Assembly: GCA_963923455.1 (NCBI GenBank)
Contig: CAWULT010000067.1
Span: forward strand, 1-24,602
Direction: 5' to 3'
DNA: 24,602 nucleotides
DNA from: CAWULT01 sp963923455
Lineage (GTDB): Bacteria; Acidobacteriota; Vicinamibacteria; Vicinamibacterales; UBA2999
Under the pieces are notes generated by a model that did no database searches, had not been told where the DNA came from, and saw only the letters and a program-made list of their open reading frames with translations. A program made the translations under genes and the position numbers. Below are positions 14,044 through 22,143 of this stretch, in pieces. Positions within the stretch are counted from its first letter, which is position 1, and every line of letters starts with the position of its first letter.

Positions 14044-15449
14044 GCGCCCAGCGCCTGCACGAGCTTGCGGTGAATGCCCCCGAAGCCGCCGTTCGACATG
14101 ATGATCACGACGTCGCCCTCGGCCGCCTCGGCGGCGACGGCCTCGACGATCGCGTCGACCTCGGGCACGTACCGGGCGCGCTGGCCTCGCGCACGCAGAT
14201 CGTCGACGAGTTGCGAGGGCGACAGTCGCTCGGCCTCGGGCAGCGTGGAACGGAACACGCCGGCAATGACCACCTCGTCTGCCGCGCCGAAGGACCGGGC
14301 GAAGTCGTCCTGGAACACGCGCCGGCACGACGACGCCGATCGCGGCTCGAAGATCGCCCAGATGCGACGCGCCGGATACCCCGTCCGCAACGCCGCGAGC
14401 GTCTCGTGCACCGCGGTCGGGTGATGCGCGAAGTCGTCGAGCACGGTGACGCCACGCGCCACGCCCACGGCCTCGAGGCGTCGCCTGATGCCGCGGAACG
14501 CGGCGAGGCCCTCGGCCAGCGTGTCCGCCCCCACGCCGCAGCGGGCGCCCACGGCGATCGCGGCCAGTGCGTTGCGCACGTTGTGCTCGCCGAGCAGCGG
14601 CGACGCGAAGTGCCCGAACGGCTCGCCGCTGCGCAGCACCTCGAAGCGGGTGATGCCGTCGCGGTGGACGATGCCGCGCGCGCGCCACGTACAGTCGCCG
14701 GCGAGCCCGAAGGTCTCGACCGGGCTCACCGCGTGCGCCACGAGCGCCCGCGCGTGCGGGCTGTCGGCCCCGACGAGCAGCAGGCCGTTGCGCGGCACGA
14801 GGTTCGCCAGGCGCCGGAACGCCAGCCGCACGGCGTCCAGGTCCGCGTAGATGTCGGCGTGGTCGAACTCGATGTTGTTGACGACGGCGATGTCGGGCAC
14901 GTACTTCAGGAACTTCGCGGTCTTGTCGAAGAACGCGCTGTCGTACTCGTCGCCCTCGATCACGAAGTGCCGCCCGCGCCCCACCCGGTAGCTCGACCCA
15001 CCGGCGCCGAAGTTCAGCGCGATCCCGCCCACGAGCACGGTGGGGTCGAGCTGCGCGTGCGCCAGCAGCCAGCCGGTCAGCGAGGTCGTGGTGGTCTTGC
15101 CGTGCGTCCCCGCGAGCACGATCGACTGCGCGTCCCACAGGAAGTGATCGCGGACCGCTTCGGGCAGCGAGCAATACCGGATCTTCCGCTCGAGGACGGC
15201 CTCGAGTTCCGGGTTCCCGCGCGAGATGGCGTTGCCGACCACGACCAAGTCGGGCCGGTCGGCCACGTGCTCCGCCGCATACCCCGACAGCGTCGGGATG
15301 CCCTCGGCCGCGAGGAACTCGCTCATGGGCGGATAGACGTTCTGGTCCGACCCGCGGACGTCGTGGCCCCGGCTGCGGAGCAGCGCCGCCAGCGTGGCCA
15401 TCGCGGTGCCGCAGACGCCGATCAGGTGGATGCGCTTGGGCTCACTCAA
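14040..15449 (-). CDS. mpl: UDP-MurNAc:L-Ala-gamma-D-Glu-meso-DAP ligase (murein tripeptide ligase)
   Basis: Mpl reattaches recovered tripeptide L-Ala-gamma-D-Glu-meso-DAP to UDP-MurNAc, an ATP-dependent murein recycling step. The 469-residue protein has the N-terminal Rossmann region (IHLIGVCGTAMATLA), SDQNVYPPMSEFL and GNAISRGNPELEAVL, which separate Mpl from MurC. The ATP loop is GTHGKTTTT at 114-122. Later Mur-ligase motifs are NNIEFDHADIY and GEHNVRNALAA, then FAHHPTAV and FEPRSASSCR. ATG 15449 fits the family. The start overlaps the 3' end of the LD-carboxypeptidase gene by 8 nt, and its own stop overlaps the next start (GTGA). Confidence 0.95.
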   Translation of the reverse strand: MSEPKRIHLIGVCGTAMATLAALLRSRGHDVRGSDQNVYPPMSEFLAAEGIPTLSGYAAEHVADRPDLVVVGNAISRGNPELEAVLERKIRYCSLPEAVRDHFLWDAQSIVLAGTHGKTTTTSLTGWLLAHAQLDPTVLVGGIALNFGAGGSSYRVGRGRHFVIEGDEYDSAFFDKTAKFLKYVPDIAVVNNIEFDHADIYADLDAVRLAFRRLANLVPRNGLLLVGADSPHARALVAHAVSPVETFGLAGDCTWRARGIVHRDGITRFEVLRSGEPFGHFASPLLGEHNVRNALAAIAVGARCGVGADTLAEGLAAFRGIRRRLEAVGVARGVTVLDDFAHHPTAVHETLAALRTGYPARRIWAIFEPRSASSCRRVFQDDFARSFGAADEVVIAGVFRSTLPEAERLSPSQLVDDLRARGQRARYVPEVDAIVEAVAAEAAEGDVVIIMSNGGFGGIHRKLVQALGA

Positions 15450-16359
15450 CGGGTGACTCCTCGACGATCACGGCCGGGCTCGCGCCGGCGACCACCCGGA
15501 CGCGCACGCCCAGCGGCACGCTCCAGCACGCTCCCGCGGTGTGGCCGGTCGGAAAACCCAGCAGCACGGGCCCGTCGAAGTCCCGGGTCAGTTCTTCGAT
15601 CACGCCCCGGGCCGTGCCTGGGCCGGCGGGGTCGTCACAGCCCGGCATCTCGCCGAACACGAGGGCGCGCGCCCGGGCGAACAGGCCGGCGAGGCGCAGT
15701 TGCGTCAACAGCCGGTGCAGGCGGAACGGCCGCTCGTTGACGTCCTCGAGCAGCAGGACGGATCGGTCTGGGGGCGTGAACGCGTACGGCGTGCCGAGCG
15801 AGGCGGCGATCTGCGTGATCGTGCCGCCGAAGATCCGGCCGTGCACCTCTCCCGCGCGGAGCGTCGCAAGCCCGGGGGGCGCCAGCACCACGTCGTGGGC
15901 GCCACCGGCCAGGGCGAGCAACGACGCCTCGTCGTACGCGGACTGGCCAGCCGCGAGCCGCCGGTCGACCATCGGGCCGTGCAGCACCGGGATGTCGCAG
16001 TGGCAGGTCAGCCACGTCAGCACCGAGGTCGTGTCGCTGTACCCGACGAACAGCTTCGGCGGATCCGCGCGCAGACGCGACGCCAGGTGCGGGAGCAGTT
16101 CGACGCTGCCGTAGCCGCCGCGCACCGCGACGAGCGCCGCGACGCCCGGGTCGGACCACGCCCGGAGGAAGTCGGCAGCCCGCACCTCCGGCGGTCCGGC
16201 GCTGAACGGGGCACTGGCGAAGATCGCGTCGGTCCAGACCGGCTCGAAGCCGAGGCGCCGCAGTTCCGCCGCTCCCCGCTCGACCTCTTCACGCGGGCAC
16301 CCGCTCGCGGGGGCCACGAGCGCCACCCGGTCGCCGGGACGAAGGGCACGCGCCTTCAT
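15442..16359 (-). CDS. ldcA: Murein LD-carboxypeptidase (family S66)
   Basis: LD-carboxypeptidases of this family remove the terminal D-Ala from recycled tetrapeptides to give the tripeptide that Mpl uses; MccF, a self-immunity peptidase, is a relative. The 305-residue protein has a start of PGDRVALVAPAS, AVRGGYGS (79-85), the nucleophile motif VGYSDTT (Ser108), LLLEDVNE (Glu205) and TGHTAG (His273), which together make the family's Ser-Glu-His triad. No signal peptide is seen, so it is probably cytoplasmic, as LdcA is. ATG 16359 shares one base with the nagZ stop (TGATG). Its place between nagZ and mpl supports the recycling role over the MccF alternative. Confidence 0.93.
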   Translation of the reverse strand: MKARALRPGDRVALVAPASGCPREEVERGAAELRRLGFEPVWTDAIFASAPFSAGPPEVRAADFLRAWSDPGVAALVAVRGGYGSVELLPHLASRLRADPPKLFVGYSDTTSVLTWLTCHCDIPVLHGPMVDRRLAAGQSAYDEASLLALAGGAHDVVLAPPGLATLRAGEVHGRIFGGTITQIAASLGTPYAFTPPDRSVLLLEDVNERPFRLHRLLTQLRLAGLFARARALVFGEMPGCDDPAGPGTARGVIEELTRDFDGPVLLGFPTGHTAGACWSVPLGVRVRVVAGASPAVIVEESPVE

Positions 16360-17450
16360 CAGACGAACCGCGCCATCTCTTCGGCCACGCGGCGGTGATC
16401 GTCACACCCGAGCACGTGCCGCAGCCGGGCCATCGGCGCCTCCGGCCGCGGCGCCGCGCCGAGCACGCGTGCCTTGGCGCGCCGCAACCGCGTCTGGGCG
16501 TCCTCGAGGCGCTTGTACGGGATGCGGCCGTCCTCGACCGCGTGGACGAGTGCCTCGAGCGTCCGCGCCTGCAGGTCGACGTCGCCGCTGCAGACGAGCA
16601 GGGCGTCGCAGCCGGCCGCCACCGCCTGCACCGCCGCATCCGGCACCGCCCAGGTCGACGCGATGGCCTTCATCTCGAGGTCGTCGCTCAGGATGACGCC
16701 CTCGTAGCCGAGTTCCTCGCGCAGCAGCGCCCTGACCAGGCGCGGCGAGAGCGTCGCCGGATGCGCGTCGTCGAAGGACGGCACGAGCACGTGCGCCGTC
16801 ATGATGAAGGCGACATCCGCGGCGATCGCCGCACGGAACGGCACGCACTCGACCCGCCGGATCCGGTCCGGCGGATGCTCGACGAGGGGCAAGGCCAGGT
16901 GCGAGTCGACCGACGTGTCGCCGTGCCCCGGGAAGTGCTTGCCGCACGCCGCGACGCCGTTGGCCTGCAGCGTGCGGACGATCGTCGCCCCGAGCCGGGC
17001 CACCTGGTCGGCGTCCTCGGCGAGCGCCCGGTCGCCGATGACCGGGTTCTTCGGGTTCGTGTGGATGTCGAGCACCGGCGCGTAGTCGAGCGTCACGCCG
17101 ACGGCCCGCAGTTCCGCCGCCAGCGCCGCCGCGAAACGGGCCGCCAGCTCGACGCTCCCGCTCCGGCCCAGCGTGGCCATCGGCGGCCACTCCGTGAAGG
17201 GCGCCCTCAGGCGGGCCACCCGGCCGCCCTCCTGATCGACGCTGACCCACAGCGGCATGTCCGCCGCGAGCGTCTGGACGTCGACCGACAGCTCGGCCAC
17301 CTGTTCCGGGGCTTCGATGTTGCGCGAGAACAGGATGATCCCGCCCAGCTGGAACTCGCGCGCGAGGGACTTCAGCTCGGGCGTGACGGTGCGGGCCGGC
17401 AGGCTGCCGATGAGCAGCTGCCCGATCTCGCGTCGAATGGCGCTCGGCAC
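16359..17450 (-). CDS. nagZ: Beta-N-acetylhexosaminidase (NagZ, GH3)
   Basis: NagZ removes GlcNAc from GlcNAc-anhydroMurNAc peptides during murein recycling. The 363-residue protein has the GH3 NagZ signature: VDQEGGRVARL (71-81), then GKHFPGHGDTSVDSH (170-184, with the Asp182/His184 general acid-base pair), and ILSDDLEM (nucleophile Asp at 256-257). No signal peptide is seen, which suits a cytoplasmic enzyme. GTG 17450 is chosen because the conserved region starts soon after it and a TATAAT ends 6 nt before it; the frame runs open to 17954 but that part shadows the divergent promoter region and the kinase gene. It is first in the six-gene operon. Confidence 0.95.
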   Translation of the reverse strand: MPSAIRREIGQLLIGSLPARTVTPELKSLAREFQLGGIILFSRNIEAPEQVAELSVDVQTLAADMPLWVSVDQEGGRVARLRAPFTEWPPMATLGRSGSVELAARFAAALAAELRAVGVTLDYAPVLDIHTNPKNPVIGDRALAEDADQVARLGATIVRTLQANGVAACGKHFPGHGDTSVDSHLALPLVEHPPDRIRRVECVPFRAAIAADVAFIMTAHVLVPSFDDAHPATLSPRLVRALLREELGYEGVILSDDLEMKAIASTWAVPDAAVQAVAAGCDALLVCSGDVDLQARTLEALVHAVEDGRIPYKRLEDAQTRLRRAKARVLGAAPRPEAPMARLRHVLGCDDHRRVAEEMARFV

Positions 17451-17456
17451 CCCGAC

Positions 17457-17462
17457 ATTATA
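17457..17462 (-). promoter_or_regulatory. -10 box of the nagZ operon, 6 nt before the start codon
   Basis: On the minus strand a perfect TATAAT is followed by GTCGGG and then the GTG start of nagZ. The expected transcription start coincides with the G of GTG, predicting a leaderless mRNA. The gap to the divergent kinase gene is only 163 bp, and no good -35 is visible. Confidence 0.65.
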
Positions 17463-17602
17463 GAACCGCGCGATCGTGCAGTCGGCCCCGTCGCGCTGCC
17501 CGCGCCGGCATCCCGACGGCACGCCGCGCCACGGTCGCGGCGAGACGCGGCCCGGCGAACGGGCCTGCCGCCGGCGCGCGCCAGCCACCGGCCACGCGCC
17601 GC

Positions 17603-17608
17603 TATAAT
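17603..17608 (+). promoter_or_regulatory. -10 box of the kinase-polX operon, 5 nt before the start codon
   Basis: A perfect TATAAT is followed by TGGCC and a GTG start. The predicted transcription start falls on or next to the start codon, mirroring the nagZ promoter 140 bp away on the other strand. Confidence 0.65.
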
Positions 17609-17613
17609 TGGCC

Positions 17614-18603
17614 GTGCGCATCGAGACGTCCGCGCCGACCCGGATCGATCTGGCCGGCGGCACCATCGACATCTGGCCGCTGTACCTCTTCCACCCCGGC
17701 GCGCAGACGATCAACGCAGCGATCAGCCTGCGTGCGCACGCCCGGGTCGAGACACGGGCGGACGACCGCATCGTGATCCGGTCGGAGGACACGGACACGA
17801 CGGTCGAGGCCGACGACTGGACGGCCCTGCGGACCGAACCGCGGCTGCGGCTCCTGTCGCTGCTCGCCCACTTCTTCGAGGCCCGCGGCATCACGCTGAC
17901 GACCTCCTGCCAGTCGCCCGCCGGCGCCGGCATCGCGGGCTCGTCGGCGCTCAACGTGGCCGTCTGCGCCGCGCTGGCCGAATGGCGGCGGGAGCACTAC
18001 GAACCGGAGGCGCTGCTGCAGATCGCCATGAACGTCGAGGCGCAGGCGATCAACGTACCGACCGGGCTCCAGGACTACCGTCCCGCCCTCTACGGCGGCA
18101 TCGCCGCGGTCGAGCTCGACGTGGACGGCGTGCGGCGGGTGCCGCTCGACGTCGACCTGGCCTCCCTCCAGCAGCGGGTCGTGCTGTGCTACACGGGCGA
18201 ACCGCGCAACTCGGGGACGAACAACTGGGAGATCACGAAGCGCCACATCGACGGCGACCCCTTCATCTTCGACTGCTTCGAGCGCATCCGCGACACGGCG
18301 TCGGCGATGCGGGACGCCCTTGCCCGAGCGGACTGGGACGCGGTCGGCGTCGCGATCGCCCGGGAGTGGGAGAACCGGAAGCGGCTGGCGCCGGGCGTCA
18401 CGACGCCCGCGATCGACATGCTGCTGGCTCGCGCGGCAGCCGCCGGCGCCACCGCCGGCAAGGTGTGCGGCGCGGGAGGCGGCGGGTGCCTGTTCTGCTA
18501 CGGGCCGCCGGACCGCCTCGACGCGATCCGGGCCGCGCTGGCCGACGGCGGCGCCCGCCTCCTCGACTACCGGTTCGAGCGCCACGGGCTGACGCGTGGA
18601 TAA
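17614..18603 (+). CDS. GHMP-family sugar kinase, substrate unknown
   Basis: The 329-residue protein is a GHMP-superfamily small-molecule kinase. Motif 1 is APTRIDLAGGTID (8-20). Motif 2, the phosphate loop, is SPAGAGIAGSSALNVA (101-116). Motif 3 is GKVCGAGGGGCLFCY (282-296). The PTGLQDYRPALYGG segment resembles heptose-7-phosphate kinase (HddA) and related sugar-1-kinases, but this does not fix the substrate. Start: GTG 17614 follows a TATAAT by 5 nt; a TTG at 17608 is in frame but overlaps that -10. It is divergent from the murein recycling operon and overlaps polX by 8 nt. A cell-wall sugar is an attractive but unproved substrate. Confidence 0.85.
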   Translation: MRIETSAPTRIDLAGGTIDIWPLYLFHPGAQTINAAISLRAHARVETRADDRIVIRSEDTDTTVEADDWTALRTEPRLRLLSLLAHFFEARGITLTTSCQSPAGAGIAGSSALNVAVCAALAEWRREHYEPEALLQIAMNVEAQAINVPTGLQDYRPALYGGIAAVELDVDGVRRVPLDVDLASLQQRVVLCYTGEPRNSGTNNWEITKRHIDGDPFIFDCFERIRDTASAMRDALARADWDAVGVAIAREWENRKRLAPGVTTPAIDMLLARAAAAGATAGKVCGAGGGGCLFCYGPPDRLDAIRAALADGGARLLDYRFERHGLTRG

Positions 18604-20317
18604 CCGCACGATCGCCCGGACGTTCCTGGACATCGCCGACCTGCTGGAGCTGAAGGGCGAGAACGCGTTCAAGGTCCGTGCGTATCGCGGCGCCGCCGAT
18701 ACCGTCGCCGGATGGCCCGACGCCGTCGCGCGCCTCGACGAACCCGCGCTGCGCGAGCTGCCGGGCATCGGAAAGGACCTGGCGGCGCGGATCCACGAAC
18801 TCGGGACGACCGGCACCTGCCCCCTTCTCGAGAGCCTTCGACGCGACTACCCGGCGACGATCCTGGACCTGCTGCGGCTGCAGGGCGTGGGGCCGAAGAC
18901 GGTGGCGATGCTCTACGAGACACTGGGGATCGCCAGCGTGGACGCGCTGGCCGATGCCGCGCGCGCGGGACGGCTGCGGCAGGTCAAGGGGATGGGCGCG
19001 AAGAAGGAGGCGCTCATCCTGAAGGCGATCGCGGAGCGCGCGAAGGACTCCGGGCGCCACCTTCTCGCGGAGACGGACGCCGTCGCCACGGAGCTCGCCG
19101 GGTACCTGCGGGCGCATGACGCCGCAGCCGAGTTCATCCCGGTCGGCAGCCTGCGCCGTGGCACCGAGACCTGCGGCGACATCGACATTCTGGCGATCGG
19201 CGCCGACACACGGACGATGGACGCCTTCGTCGGGCATCCCCGCGTCGAGCGCGTGCTGGGGCACGGCGCCACCAAGGCCAGCGTGCTGCTGCAGGGCGGC
19301 TACCAGGCCGACCTCCGGCTGGTGCCGCCGGAGAGCCGGGGCGCGGCGATGCAGTACTTCACCGGATCCAAGGCGCACAACATCGCGCTGCGCGACCGGG
19401 CCGTCGCCCGAGGGCTGAAGCTGAACGAGTACGGGCTCTTCCGCCTGGACGACGATCAGCCCGTCGCCGGCCCCACCGAGGAGGGCATCTACGAGGCCCT
19501 CGGGTTGCGGTGGGTGGACCCGGCGCTGCGCGAGCACCGCGGCGAGATCGAGGCGGCCGAGGCCGGCACGCTGCCGGCGCTCGTCGTGCCAGGAGACCTG
19601 CGCGGCGATCTCCACATGCACACGACGGAGACCGACGGCCGCGACACCCTCGCCGCGATGGCCGACGCCGCGCACCGCCGGGGCTACGAATACGTCGCCA
19701 TCACCGAGCACAGCCAGGCCCTCTCGATGGCCAACGGGCTCGACGAGCGCCGCGCGCTGGCCCATGCCGCGCGCGTGCGCGCCCTCGGCTCACGGTTCGA
19801 GGGCCTGACGCTGCTGGCAGGCATCGAGGTCGACATCCTCGCCGACGGCCGGCTCGACCTGTCCGACGACTGCCTCGCCCAGCTCGACCTCGTCGTGGCG
19901 TCGGTGCACTCCCAGTTCAGCCAGGACGAGGCCCGCATGACGGATCGCGTGCTGCGCGCGCTCGAGAACCCCTGGGTCGACGTGCTCGGCCACGCGACTG
20001 GTCGGCTGCTGCTCAAGCGCGATCCGGTGCGCCTCGACGTCGAGGGGATCGTCTCCGCGGCGGCCCGGCACCGCGTCGCAATCGAAATCAACAGCCAGCC
20101 GTCCCGTCTCGACGTCAACGACGCGCACGCGCGCCTGGCGCGCGAGCGTGGCGTGCCGCTGGTCATCAGTTCCGACGCGCACAGCGTCGCTGAACTGCGC
20201 AACGTCGAGTGGGGCGTGCGAACGGCGCGCCGGGCCTGGGCGGCCCCGTCCGACGTGCTCAACACCCTTCCCCTCGCCGGTCTCAGATCGGCGCTCCGGC
20301 GTCATGGAGGCGCCTGA
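18596..20317 (+). CDS. polX: Family X DNA polymerase with PHP exonuclease domain (PolX)
   Basis: Bacterial PolX fills short gaps in DNA repair, and its PHP domain gives 3'-5' exonuclease and related activities. The 573-residue protein has helix-hairpin-helix motifs (LPGIGKDLA at 55, LQGVGPKTV at 95, VKGMGAKKE at 130). The palm follows: PVGSLRRGTETCGDIDILA with the catalytic pair Asp195/Asp197, and YQADLRLV with Asp239. The PHP domain starts near 336, with DLHMHTTETDG, ITEHSQ, GIEVDI, ASVHSQF, GHATGR and SSDAHS. The length matches the family at about 570. GTG 18596 overlaps the kinase stop by 8 nt and suits the conserved N-terminus. The gene at 6139 is a degenerate relative. Confidence 0.95.
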   Translation: MDNRTIARTFLDIADLLELKGENAFKVRAYRGAADTVAGWPDAVARLDEPALRELPGIGKDLAARIHELGTTGTCPLLESLRRDYPATILDLLRLQGVGPKTVAMLYETLGIASVDALADAARAGRLRQVKGMGAKKEALILKAIAERAKDSGRHLLAETDAVATELAGYLRAHDAAAEFIPVGSLRRGTETCGDIDILAIGADTRTMDAFVGHPRVERVLGHGATKASVLLQGGYQADLRLVPPESRGAAMQYFTGSKAHNIALRDRAVARGLKLNEYGLFRLDDDQPVAGPTEEGIYEALGLRWVDPALREHRGEIEAAEAGTLPALVVPGDLRGDLHMHTTETDGRDTLAAMADAAHRRGYEYVAITEHSQALSMANGLDERRALAHAARVRALGSRFEGLTLLAGIEVDILADGRLDLSDDCLAQLDLVVASVHSQFSQDEARMTDRVLRALENPWVDVLGHATGRLLLKRDPVRLDVEGIVSAAARHRVAIEINSQPSRLDVNDAHARLARERGVPLVISSDAHSVAELRNVEWGVRTARRAWAAPSDVLNTLPLAGLRSALRRHGGA

Positions 20318-20322
20318 CGATC

Positions 20323-20682
20323 GTGGCCAAGCTTCCCGATGGATTCGTCGCGCTCAGGTCACTCACGCGCGGAGCCCCAGATCCGGCCTCGGCCCTGGCG
20401 GACATCCGCCGGCTCTACTTCAAGACCACGCGCCAGACGATCGACGCCGACCTCGCCCACGCGATCGAACTGCTCAAGAGCCTGCCCACGGAGGAGGATC
20501 GCGAGCGCGCCACCGTCTTCATGGAAGGCCTGACGGAGATGCGGCGGGAGTGGCAGAAGGCGCCGGCCGGCGGAGGCGCCGGCAGGGCGGTCACGCCCGG
20601 GAAGGCCGCCCGGAAGCCGCCAGCCGCCGGACCGGGTCGGCCGTCGGCCGGCCGTCGCAAGCCGACGCGCAAGGCCCGTTGA
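20323..20682 (+). CDS. Small protein with basic Ala/Pro tail, function unknown
   Basis: The 119-residue product has a predicted helical part at about 1-75 (PASALADIRRLYFKTTRQTIDA and a segment with ELLKSLPTEEDRERA). A tail rich in Ala, Gly, Pro, Lys and Arg follows, of the kind seen in nucleic-acid-binding extensions. I do not recognise the family. GTG 20323 starts 5 nt after the polX stop, and a GGAGG lies 12 nt before it, which is slightly far. It is probably cotranscribed with polX. Upstream in-frame codons lie within polX. Confidence 0.65.
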   Translation: MAKLPDGFVALRSLTRGAPDPASALADIRRLYFKTTRQTIDADLAHAIELLKSLPTEEDRERATVFMEGLTEMRREWQKAPAGGGAGRAVTPGKAARKPPAAGPGRPSAGRRKPTRKAR

Positions 20683-20703
20683 GGCCCGCGGGCCGGCCGC
20701 CGC

Positions 20704-21474
20704 CTAGGCGTCCTTCGTCAGGCGCCGCCGCGCCGCGACGCGCAGCGCGTCGGGGACGTTGCGGTCCGTCGAGAGCGCCTTGATGTCCTTGTCCACCAGC
20801 CGGTTCAGCAGGTTCATCGACATCGCCAGCGGCGTCTTGGGGTTCTTGACGAGCGCCGCGATCACCCCGTAGCGTTTGGTCCACGCCCGGCTGCTGCCGA
20901 TGATCCGCAGCGTGTCCTCCGACACGCTGCCCATCCGCGCGAAGATCTCAATCTCGGTTTCGGTCACCTTCGGGCTGCTGAGCACGGCCGAGGCCACGAT
21001 GCGGTTGGGGTCGCGGATCAGGATCGCCCGCTCCTCGCGCGTCCCCTTCATCGCCACGCCGATACGCTGCGCCACGTTGAGCGCCGCCAGGCGCTGCAGC
21101 GTGGACTGCTCCGACTCCTCTGCCGTCCCGCCCTCGGCGGCTGGCGCGCTCACGTCGACGAGCGGGAGGTCCGGATCGCCACCCGGCACCTCCGCGGGTT
21201 CGACGCCGCGTGCCGCGAAGAACTCGCGCACGTCCGGGCCGACGTCGCTGCGCGCCAGGAACCCGGCCAGCGCCTCGCGCGGAATCGAGGCGAGCGTGCC
21301 CTCGGCCGCCTGCGAAATCTCGGCGTCCGTGTCGGCCGAGAGCAGGATGAGCACCGCCAGTTGCTCGTGGGCCCTGGGCGCCACGCCGCCCTGCGCCGCC
21401 AGCAACCTGGCCTCCCGCGGCACGTCACCGCGCCTGAACGAATCGAGCAAGGGCGTCCGGACTCCGAGGTCCAT
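20704..21474 (-). CDS. Helical-repeat protein, function unknown
   Basis: The 256-residue product appears all-helical. An N-terminal half has short alternating Leu/Ala helices. A Glu/Ala/Pro-rich linker lies at about 108-123. The C-terminal half has repeated motifs of the form ILIRDPNRIVASAVLSSPKV and VIAALVKNPKTPLAMSMNLL. The spacing resembles a leucine-rich-variant or HEAT-like solenoid, which suggests protein binding. No signal peptide, membrane segment or catalytic motif is seen. ATG 21474 shares a base with the preceding stop (TGATG), so it is translationally coupled to the ThiE/TenI-like gene. It ends a minus-strand operon and converges on the polX operon with a 21-bp gap. Confidence 0.75.
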   Translation of the reverse strand: MDLGVRTPLLDSFRRGDVPREARLLAAQGGVAPRAHEQLAVLILLSADTDAEISQAAEGTLASIPREALAGFLARSDVGPDVREFFAARGVEPAEVPGGDPDLPLVDVSAPAAEGGTAEESEQSTLQRLAALNVAQRIGVAMKGTREERAILIRDPNRIVASAVLSSPKVTETEIEIFARMGSVSEDTLRIIGSSRAWTKRYGVIAALVKNPKTPLAMSMNLLNRLVDKDIKALSTDRNVPDALRVAARRRLTKDA

Positions 21475-22139
21475 CAGGGTTCTCTCAGCGCCGCCGCGCG
21501 GCCGGCCGCGAAGGCCGCCCGGCCCGCGGCCAGCAGGTCATCGAGCGCCGTATCGGTCGCCGGCGCTTCGGCGAACAGCCCGATGGCCGCGACGCCGGCG
21601 GCGCCCGTCGCGCCGACCTCCAGCATGCGGTCGAGGCCGATTCCACCGACCGCGATGACGGGCAACGGGGTCGCGGCCACGGCGCGCGCCAGCGCCGCCG
21701 CTCCCGCCGCCTGTCGACCGTGCTTCGAAGGGGTCTCGAATACGGTCCCGAAGAGCAGATAGTCGAGTCCGCCCGCCGCCGACACCGCGGCGGCCTCGGC
21801 GGCGCCGTGCACCGATCGCCCGACGAGGAATTCACGCGGCGCGATCGCGCGCACGCGCGGCGCCGGCATCGAGCGCTCCCGCAGGTGCACCCCGTGCGCG
21901 CCGGCCGCGAGCGCCACGTCCAGGCGGTCGTTGACGATGACGCGGGCTCCCGTCCCGCGCGACGCCTCCACGCAGCGGCGCACCAGGCGCAACAGCGGCC
22001 CGCCGTCGAGGTCACGCTCGCGCACCTGAATCAGGTGCACGCCGGCACGCGCGGCCCGGCCGACCAGCGCGACCACCGCGTCATCGTCCCCGGCATCGGT
22101 CCGCCGGCGGTCGGTGATGAGGCAGACCACGGGCGTCAC
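21474..22139 (-). CDS. Thiamine phosphate synthase / TenI-like protein
   Basis: The 221-residue protein is a (beta/alpha)8 member of the ThiE/TenI family. ThiE joins the pyrimidine and thiazole halves of thiamine; TenI is the thiazole tautomerase. Visible motifs are IQVRERDLD (37-45), VNDRLDVALAAGAHGVHL (69-86), VGRSVH (106-111), FGTVFETPSKHG (130-141) and AVGGI (163-167). The run HLRERSMP has Ser at the place where ThiE has a magnesium-binding Asp, and GRSVH resembles TenI, so a TenI-like role is possible. GTG 22139 starts 4 nt after the small membrane protein gene. No other thiamine gene is nearby. Confidence 0.85.
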   Translation of the reverse strand: MTPVVCLITDRRRTDAGDDDAVVALVGRAARAGVHLIQVRERDLDGGPLLRLVRRCVEASRGTGARVIVNDRLDVALAAGAHGVHLRERSMPAPRVRAIAPREFLVGRSVHGAAEAAAVSAAGGLDYLLFGTVFETPSKHGRQAAGAAALARAVAATPLPVIAVGGIGLDRMLEVGATGAAGVAAIGLFAEAPATDTALDDLLAAGRAAFAAGRAAALREP

Positions 22140-22143
22140 GGCG

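Noticed and set aside
14044..15174. In-frame 5' extension of the oxoprolinase gene
   Set aside because: The extension lies wholly within mpl in another frame. The conserved PxpB start and the GTGA overlap fix the start at 14043.
17451..17954. In-frame 5' extension of nagZ
   Set aside because: It would cross the divergent promoter region and the kinase gene and lacks homology to NagZ. A TATAAT sits 6 nt before the GTG at 17450.
16395..18653. A 752-residue plus-strand open frame across nagZ and the GHMP kinase
   Set aside because: It is antisense to nagZ and out of frame with the kinase, and both of those have full catalytic motifs. Composition is Arg/His/Asp-rich noise.
20683..20694. Perfect 12-bp palindrome GGCCCGCGGGCC between converging genes
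   Set aside because: Such GC-only palindromes are common at this base composition. There is no loop or T-run to support a terminator call.
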